Shown here piece by piece: positions 1 through 4,182 of a stretch of DNA of 5,785 bases (positions within the stretch are counted from its first letter, which is position 1; each line of letters opens with the position of its first letter). The DNA is taken from positions 1-5,785 of the forward strand of contig PXBM01000009.1 of assembly GCA_003566935.1 (NCBI GenBank), read 5' to 3'. The position numbers and the translations under genes were made by a program. This DNA comes from Syntrophomonadaceae bacterium (GTDB taxonomy: Bacteria > Bacillota > Dethiobacteria > DTU022). Below the pieces are notes generated by a model. It was given only the letters and a program-made list of their open reading frames with translations, was not told where the DNA came from and made no database searches.

Positions 1-279
1 CACAACCTCAGGATCTTCCGGGTCTGTACTTCTTACAGTAATATTTTTCCCCATGAAATCGAGCTGCTCATAATAGACCCCAGGTTCTACTATGATCACG
101 TCACCATCTTCAGCTGCATCAATTGCTGCCTGGATAGTACGATAATCCCCAGGAACTGTTATCTGTGGATTGAGATAAGATGGTACTAAAAAAACAGCTG
201 CTGCAACCAAAACCAGGACTGCAACAACTACTGCTGCTATCTTTAAAACGCGGGACTTGCTTCCGCTATTTTCACTCAT
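1..279 (-). CDS. Membrane-anchored right-handed beta-helix protein, N-terminal part only (runs off the left edge)
   Basis: The first 93 residues are visible; the C-terminus lies outside the window. The protein begins with a short polar segment (MSENSGSKSRVLK), followed by a strongly hydrophobic helix at about residues 14-33. Next comes the opening of a pectin-lyase-like beta-helix: a VPGDYRTIQAAIDAAEDGD block at about 42-60 and a GKNITVRSTDP block at about 77-87. Both blocks are nearly the same as in the upstream gene at 337-1698, so the two are paralogues. Unlike that gene, this one has no N-terminal zinc ribbon. The ATG at 279 is preceded by AAAGGAGT (288-295) at good spacing, which fixes the start. 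It probably sits in the same transcript as the upstream gene, 57 bases away, with no convincing terminator between. The helix may be a signal anchor holding the beta-helix outside the cell, or a cleaved signal peptide; no lipobox cysteine is present. The ligand or enzymatic role is unknown. Confidence 0.85.
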   Translation of the reverse strand, partial: MSENSGSKSRVLKIAAVVVAVLVLVAAAVFLVPSYLNPQITVPGDYRTIQAAIDAAEDGDVIIVEPGVYYEQLDFMGKNITVRSTDPEDPEVV

Positions 280-336
280 TTTTTACTACTCCTTTCAGCT
301 GATCGAAATGGTAACTTTAACCAGTAATTATTAAGG

Positions 337-1698
337 TTATTCATAAACAAGGTCATCCGGGTTGTTCTGCTCGTAAATGTTATCATCAGGGTCATTTAAG
401 TCAAGTTCCGAATCTGCAGACACCCAGATAGCGCCTCCACCTTCAGGCCCCTGGGCATCATTACCTTCGAAACTGTTTAATCTAAATATCGGGGAAGAGT
501 TATATACAGCCGCTCCTCCACCCAGGTGATCGGATATGTTATCAGCAAAAACATTATCCTCAACATCGGGTGAAGAACCTTCCATATAAAGACCACCACC
601 GGCGATTGCAGCTAAATTCTCACTAATGGTGTTGCCGGTTATCTTCAGGGCAGTAGTCAGAGAGTTGACGATAAATATCCCTGCACCGTTAGCTGCTCGG
701 TTTCTAGAGATAGTATTACCCTCAAGCAGTGGCTCAGATTCTTCAATCAAAATCCCCCCGCCATTTCGCTCGGCTGAATTACCGACAACAGTGTTGCCCT
801 GAATAGTCGGTGTGGAATCTACAGCGACTACAATACCCCCACCCAACCTTTCAGCGACATTATCTGCGATGCGATTATCTATAATGGTAGGAGATGAATT
901 GGAAATTATCACCATGCCACTGCCCATTTCTGCGCGATTTCTGACAATCCTGTTTCCCTCAATACGCGGAGATGATTCTTCGATAAACAGACCGCCCCCG
1001 AGGAAACCGGAGTTCCCGATAATAGTATTATTAATGATTGTGGGAGCAGAATCAAAAATTGCTAAGCCAGCTCCAAATTCAGCATTATTGTCTTCTATCA
1101 CACAGTTCTCTATAACCGGATTACTACCACCGGAGATAACAATACCGCTGCCGCGGGTTACTGTTATGCCTTTTAAAACTGCATCTTCAGTTTCACCACT
1201 GCGAAAAGAAACCACCGAACCGCTACCCCCACCGTCTATGATGGTTTGATCAACAACATCAGGGTCGCCAGGGTCAATACTGCGAATTGTAATATTTTTT
1301 CCATTGAAGTCGATATTCTCTCTATAAGTGCCGATGTCTATTACGATTTCATCGCCATCTTCAGCAGCATCTATTGCTTCCTGGATGGTATCATACCTGT
1401 CAGGAACAGTAACTCCGGTGTCACCAAGCGCAAATATTGCAGAAACTGCAGCAACAATAAAAACAACTGCTGCCACCGCTATTACAGCATACTTCACTTT
1501 ATTAACGCCACCGGTGGCCGGTTTTTCATCTTCACCTTCTTTTTCTTCACTTTTTCCTGAGTCAGCTGCTTTATATTTTGGTTCATAACTACTTTCTTTA
1601 GGGCTTACCGGTTCATCTTCCGGAACATGCCCGCAATAGGGACAAAACTCATACTCTTTTTTATCATAATCCATACCACAACTCTTACAATCTATCAT
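337..1698 (-). CDS. Zinc-ribbon, single-pass membrane, right-handed parallel beta-helix protein
   Basis: This 453-residue protein has a clear modular order. Residues 4-22 form a small zinc ribbon with two CxxC knuckles (C4/C7 and C19/C22). Residues 25-66 are a charged, low-complexity linker. Residues 70-91 are one hydrophobic helix. From about 94 onward is a beta-helix of the NosD/pectin-lyase-like type, starting with a TIQEAIDAAEDGDEI block typical of this class. About nine repeats of roughly 26 residues follow (192-427), each approximating SxPxIxxNxIxxNxAxxGGGIxI. The tail is acidic and Asn/Asp-rich. By the positive-inside rule (VNKVK before the helix) the zinc ribbon should be cytoplasmic and the beta-helix outside. 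Such helices often bind or cleave polysaccharide, but I see no catalytic motif, so adhesion or a structural role is equally possible. The ATG at 1698 follows GAGAGGGG (1706-1713) by 7 bases. The next gene downstream is a paralogue. Confidence 0.9.
   Translation of the reverse strand: MIDCKSCGMDYDKKEYEFCPYCGHVPEDEPVSPKESSYEPKYKAADSGKSEEKEGEDEKPATGGVNKVKYAVIAVAAVVFIVAAVSAIFALGDTGVTVPDRYDTIQEAIDAAEDGDEIVIDIGTYRENIDFNGKNITIRSIDPGDPDVVDQTIIDGGGSGSVVSFRSGETEDAVLKGITVTRGSGIVISGGSNPVIENCVIEDNNAEFGAGLAIFDSAPTIINNTIIGNSGFLGGGLFIEESSPRIEGNRIVRNRAEMGSGMVIISNSSPTIIDNRIADNVAERLGGGIVVAVDSTPTIQGNTVVGNSAERNGGGILIEESEPLLEGNTISRNRAANGAGIFIVNSLTTALKITGNTISENLAAIAGGGLYMEGSSPDVEDNVFADNISDHLGGGAAVYNSSPIFRLNSFEGNDAQGPEGGGAIWVSADSELDLNDPDDNIYEQNNPDDLVYE
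418..1125 (-). repeat. Nine tandem beta-helix coil repeats inside the zinc-ribbon protein gene
   Basis: Residues 192-427 of the encoded protein divide into nine imperfect units averaging about 26 residues (about 79 bases). Conserved positions are a Ser-x-Pro at the turn, Ile/Val in the beta strands, an Asn ladder (NxIxxN) and a Gly-rich GGG or GAG turn followed by I-x-I. Unit 6 carries a small insertion (NSLTTALKI region), and unit 9 has an extra residue before the GGG. The units have diverged at the DNA level, so this is an old protein repeat rather than a recent satellite. The repetition also explains the long open frames on the opposite strand. Confidence 0.85.
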
Positions 1699-1775
1699 TA
1701 TTATACCCCTCTCAAACTTTTATCCCGATCTATACAGGTAATTTATATGAAACAATCTTAATTATCCATTCACTT

Positions 1776-1805
1776 ATATTAACACGTAAGTTAGCTATAA
1801 AACAA
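1776..1805 (-). promoter_or_regulatory. Possible promoter for the beta-helix gene pair
   Basis: Read on the minus strand, TTGTTT (1800-1805) lies 18 bases before TAATAT (1776-1781), about 78 bases ahead of the ATG at 1698. Both boxes match the sigma-A consensus at only four of six positions. A promoter is expected here because the preceding lipoprotein gene ends in a terminator just upstream. A second weak option is the same TTGTTT hexamer near 1750 paired with TATAGA near 1730, but its 15-base spacer is short. The exact start site is uncertain. Confidence 0.25.
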
Positions 1806-1830
1806 GAGGTTTTGGAAATGTATTAAACCC

Positions 1831-1873
1831 TAAATAAAGGCCATCTCCACAATTGCTTGCGGTACGATGGCCT
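1831..1873 (-). terminator. Intrinsic terminator of the lipoprotein gene
   Basis: On the minus strand an eight-pair perfect outer stem AGGCCATC/GATGGCCT (1866-1873 with 1838-1845) encloses a second six-pair stem CCGCAA/TTGTGG (one G-U pair). That inner stem is capped by a GCAA tetraloop of the GNRA class. The T-rich tail TTATTT follows at 1832-1837. The stem begins 25 bases after the stop codon at 1899, which is the normal place for a Rho-independent terminator. On the plus strand the inner stem has an A-C mismatch and no T tract follows, so the minus-strand reading is strongly favoured. It separates the lipoprotein gene from the beta-helix genes. Confidence 0.8.
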
Positions 1874-1898
1874 GCTTAATTTACATGTTCCGAAATGG

Positions 1899-2831
1899 CT
1901 ATCTTTCTGTTAGTGTTTCCAGCAGCGGCCGGTGTGGATCGACACTATAAGTAAATATAACTTCTGTCCCTTCGTCAAATTCTTCGATATCGATGGTGTC
2001 ACCTATAGTGAAAGCCTGGACATACCGGATTTCAACCGACTGGCTGTCTATATGACCAACCAGCGTACCGTGCATTACTTCACCTTCCATGTATTCACCA
2101 ACTGCTTCTATCCAATCGATCACAGCTCTCTGGCCTGTTTCAGTAAATGTAAAAGCTACCAGTGATCCATCTTCGATCCCTTCAACACTTACACCTTCGT
2201 CCAGCATGAAAGCCCTGTAAATCTCAATTTCAACTGAGCGCGAATCAATTAATCCGATCAGGGTACCTTCTCCGGTAAGAACCATATCAGCTTCGTCTTC
2301 CTCCGGAGCTTCAATCACTTCGATTGTTTTTAGAATGGGCCTTGCTTCATCTTCGCTATAAGTAAATTTTATCTTGGAGCCGTCTTCAATATCTTCAACA
2401 CTGAGCCCTTCTCCAATAGCATATGCTGCAGGTTCTCCATCTACTTCAATTTCCACAGAATTCATATCTATCTGCCCTACATAAATTCCTTCTTCTTGGC
2501 TGACTTCCTCTTCTTCAACTCCCAGCGCTTCTATTGATTGCAGCAGGGGACGTTCTTCATCTTCAATATAAGTAATAGCAACTTCCGATCCATCGGGTAT
2601 TCCACTCAAATCAATTCCATCTCCAAGAGCAAAATATCTTGGCTCTCCAGCCATCTCAATTTCTACCGACTGAGTGTCAATTTGTCCGATATAAATACCT
2701 CTGCCTTCAAGGACAGTTCTTTCTTCAGCAACTTCTGCCTCCATTTCACCGTCTCCACAGCCGGAAATAATAAAGACAGCAATAGCCAATAAAGAAAAAA
2801 CTAAAGCAAGACCCCTATTCTTATTTAGCAT
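1899..2831 (-). CDS. Acidic lipoprotein with four repeats of an unrecognised all-beta domain
   Basis: This is a 310-residue protein. Residues 1-24 form a typical lipoprotein signal peptide: a basic start (KNR), a hydrophobic core, then the lipobox I-S-G-C with the lipidated cysteine at C25. An acidic linker follows. Four similar units come next, at about 45-103, 115-173, 189-244 and 255-310. Each runs GxYxGxIDxxSVEIE, then an A/F-I-G-x-G-I/V segment, then D-G-S-x-V-x-F-T-Y, and ends near RPLLxxIEAL. The alternating pattern suggests a small beta-barrel or beta-sandwich in each unit; I do not recognise the family and assign no function. The protein is very rich in Glu and Asp. The start ATG at 2831 follows AAGGGAG (2841-2847) by 9 bases, and placing the signal peptide at this ATG confirms it. 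The gene ends at its own terminator, so it is probably monocistronic and anchored on the outer face of the cytoplasmic membrane. Confidence 0.88.
   Translation of the reverse strand: MLNKNRGLALVFSLLAIAVFIISGCGDGEMEAEVAEERTVLEGRGIYIGQIDTQSVEIEMAGEPRYFALGDGIDLSGIPDGSEVAITYIEDEERPLLQSIEALGVEEEEVSQEEGIYVGQIDMNSVEIEVDGEPAAYAIGEGLSVEDIEDGSKIKFTYSEDEARPILKTIEVIEAPEEDEADMVLTGEGTLIGLIDSRSVEIEIYRAFMLDEGVSVEGIEDGSLVAFTFTETGQRAVIDWIEAVGEYMEGEVMHGTLVGHIDSQSVEIRYVQAFTIGDTIDIEEFDEGTEVIFTYSVDPHRPLLETLTER
1902..2699 (-). repeat. Four tandem domain repeats within the lipoprotein gene
   Basis: In gene order the units occupy 2523-2699, 2313-2489, 2100-2267 and 1902-2069. Units 1 and 2 are 59 residues and share a GEP insertion after the SVEIE strand. 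Units 3 and 4 are 56 residues and lack it. All keep the SVEI core (residues 55-58, 125-128, 199-202 and 265-268) and a following D/E-G-S/T turn. Acidic linkers of about 10-15 residues separate them. The two length classes suggest that the pairs arose by successive duplications. Confidence 0.85.
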
Positions 2832-2916
2832 TTGACACTTCTCCCTTCAATCTCCCTTTTAATCTGAAAATCTTTGTATTAATCAGACCATTATTTGCTG
2901 TATCCGGTTCCACCTC

Positions 2917-2929
2917 TGGATAATATCCA
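2917..2929. promoter_or_regulatory. Perfect inverted repeat, possible operator
   Basis: TGGATA-A-TATCCA is a perfect palindrome with six-base arms around one central base. Short flanking arms CCAC (2910-2913) and GTGG (2936-2939) extend the symmetry imperfectly. It overlaps the only reasonable -10-like box for the lipoprotein gene, which is how a repressor site would sit. No matching regulator gene is visible in the window. Confidence 0.3.
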
Positions 2930-2946
2930 TTAAACGTGGTTGAAAA
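2920..2946 (-). promoter_or_regulatory. Possible promoter of the lipoprotein gene
   Basis: On the minus strand TTTTCA (2941-2946) is followed after 15 bases by TATTAT (2920-2925). The -10-like box is five of six to consensus, but the spacer is short. The box lies within the inverted repeat at 2917-2929. It would leave a leader of roughly 80 bases before the ATG at 2831. This is weak evidence on its own. Confidence 0.25.
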
Positions 2947-3093
2947 GCCTGCTAACCTGACCTTATATGTAGCACACTAACATTAGATAGCTACTATAAT
3001 TATACCTTCTGACTTAATAAAAAGAAATCCTTTAAAGTCCTTTGTTCAAACTTAAACTTACCTTTACTGCTAAATTATAGTGCTTAAAGGAAT

Positions 3094-3121
3094 TTTTCAT
3101 TAAGTATAGAATAGCTATAAT
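3094..3121 (+). promoter_or_regulatory. Likely sigma-A-type promoter for the TudS-DUF1722 gene
   Basis: A consensus TATAAT (3116-3121) lies 16 bases after TTTTCA (3094-3099, four of six to the -35 consensus). Transcription would begin near 3128, giving a leader of about 16 bases with the GGAGGG ribosome binding site (3130-3135) right at its 5' end. The very short leader is a mild argument against it. An upstream TATAAT at 2995-3000 is an alternative but lacks a -35 box. Confidence 0.45.
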
Positions 3122-3143
3122 ATATTTATGGAGGGATACAACA

Positions 3144-4094
3144 ATGCAGGGAAAAATCCGCGTTGGCGTTAGTTCATGTTTGCTTGGCAATCCGGTTCGT
3201 TATGATGGCGGGCACAAGCATGACCGGTATATAACAGATATCCTCGGAAAATACTTCGACTTTGTTCCGGTCTGCCCGGAAGTAGAATGCGGATTACCGA
3301 TACCGAGAGAAGCTATGCGCCTGCTCGGAGATCCGGAAACTCCGCGCCTGGTTACATCAAGAAGCGGAATAGATCTTACCGAAAAGATGATCGGTTATTG
3401 CCATACTCGGGTCAGGGAACTGGAAAAGAATGATCTTTGTGCTTTTATTTTCAAGAAAGACTCTCCCAGCTCAGGCCTGCACAAAGTTAAAGTCTATCAT
3501 GAATCCGGTCATTCAAAAAAAAATGGACGTGGTTTTTTCGCAGCAGCATTTACCGATCACTTTCCCCTGCTTCCGGTTGAAGAGGAAGGTCGACTCAATG
3601 ATCCCGGATTACGTGAAAATTTTATTGAAAAAGTTTTTTGTTATTACCGCTGGAAAACTTTTCTGCAGCAAAAACCAAATTATAAAGCACTAATTAATTT
3701 TCACACCACTCATAAGCTCCAACTAATGTCTCACAGTCCTAAACACCTATCTATAATGGGCAAAATGGTTGCAGCAGGTAAGGATATCCCTGAAGAAACC
3801 CTGCTGACAGAATACCAGGCGGATTTGATGGAAGCCATGTCATTAAAAGCCACCGTTAAGAAAAATGTTAATGTCCTTTATCATATCTCCGGCTACTTCA
3901 AAAAGTTGATCAGCAGCGACGAAAAAAATGAACTGATCTCGTTGATTGAAAGTTACGCAAACCACAAAGCGCCACTGGTGGTTCCTCTAACCCTGGCCAA
4001 CCACTTTATCAGGAAATATGATGCCTCTTATTTGCAAAATCAAACTTACCTGGAACCTCATCCGTCAGAATTAATGCTGCGAAACCAGGTCTAG
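3144..4094 (+). CDS. TudS (DUF523)-DUF1722 two-domain protein, RudS/YbgA-like putative thiouracil/4-thiouridine desulfidase
   Basis: This 316-residue protein has two domains. Residues 5 to about 155 are the DUF523/TudS domain, with SSCLLG (C12), VRYDGG (18-23), VCPEVECGLP (C44, C49), PRE (54-56) and FKKDSPSSGLHKVKVY (from 103). Residues about 180-310 are DUF1722, the domain that makes up E. coli YbgA, with the family blocks NFHTTHKLQLMSHS (185-198), YHISGYF and PLVVPL. TudS proteins use a cysteine-bound [4Fe-4S] cluster to remove sulfur from 2-thiouracil. The TudS-DUF1722 fusion has been described as RudS, acting on 4-thiouridine in tRNA. That role is likely but inferred. The usual SPSCG cysteine is serine here (S110), while C49 is an extra cysteine close to C44; C86 and C99 are also present. 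The ATG follows GGAGGG (3130-3135) by 8 bases. The protein has no signal peptide, so it is cytoplasmic. The next gene starts 85 bases downstream without a terminator. Confidence 0.88.
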   Translation: MQGKIRVGVSSCLLGNPVRYDGGHKHDRYITDILGKYFDFVPVCPEVECGLPIPREAMRLLGDPETPRLVTSRSGIDLTEKMIGYCHTRVRELEKNDLCAFIFKKDSPSSGLHKVKVYHESGHSKKNGRGFFAAAFTDHFPLLPVEEEGRLNDPGLRENFIEKVFCYYRWKTFLQQKPNYKALINFHTTHKLQLMSHSPKHLSIMGKMVAAGKDIPEETLLTEYQADLMEAMSLKATVKKNVNVLYHISGYFKKLISSDEKNELISLIESYANHKAPLVVPLTLANHFIRKYDASYLQNQTYLEPHPSELMLRNQV

Positions 4095-4166
4095 ACATAT
4101 CTATTTATTAGCTTTTCGGAACAATTTATGTTATTATTCAGCATAGTAAGAATGATTATCTTTAAC

Positions 4167-4182
4167 AGGAGAATTCATTGTG
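4167..4182 (+). promoter_or_regulatory. Ribosome binding site that fixes a GTG start for the fakA-like gene
   Basis: AGGAG (4167-4171) stands 8 bases before GTG (4180-4182). The first in-frame ATG is at codon 21 (4240-4242). It has no SD and would cut into the conserved N-terminal helix of the kinase domain, so the GTG is the better start. Confidence 0.8.

Larger units (their letters stand above)
2832..3143. other. Divergent intergenic region between the lipoprotein and desulfidase-like genes
   Basis: These 312 AT-rich bases hold the start signals of two genes transcribed away from each other. Seen in it are the SD of the lipoprotein gene (2841-2847), a perfect inverted repeat at 2917-2929 and two copies of ATAGCTA next to TATAAT hexamers (2987-3000 and 3111-3121). 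There is also an imperfect AT-rich hairpin CCTTTA/TAAAGG (3061-3066 with 3085-3090), and the SD of the plus-strand gene (3130-3135). I found no convincing small gene or structured RNA of a known class. Confidence 0.6.

Noticed and set aside
280..336. Possible terminator between the two beta-helix genes
   Set aside because: Only three- to four-pair matches (such as GGT/ACC) were found and no T tract, so read-through is more likely.
418..1125. CRISPR-like or satellite array suggested by regular repetition
   Set aside because: The periodicity is at protein level (about 26 residues) with diverged DNA and an uninterrupted reading frame, which fits a beta-helix and not a CRISPR array.
812..1588. 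Overlapping plus-strand open frames (812-1249, 1246-1560, 1328-1588) opposite the beta-helix gene
   Set aside because: They lie fully antisense to a well-supported repeat protein and show no SD site, and their low-complexity proteins look like a mirror of the repeats. They are shadows.
1808..1829. Second possible hairpin GGTTT/AAACC between the terminator and the beta-helix gene
   Set aside because: It has only five pairs and a 12-base loop, AT-rich, with no strong T run in the right place. It adds little beside the strong terminator next to it.
1932..2792. Plus-strand open frames at 1932-2165 and 2538-2792 opposite the lipoprotein gene
   Set aside because: They are antisense to a gene with a clear signal peptide, SD and domain repeats, and their translations resemble no protein family I know.
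3430..3693. Plus-strand 87-residue frame within the TudS-DUF1722 gene
   Set aside because: It is a different frame inside a conserved two-domain gene, with no SD and no family features.
4095..4166. Promoter for the fakA-like gene in the 85-base gap
   Set aside because: The best spaced pair (TTATTC, 17 bases, TATCTT) matches consensus too poorly to call.
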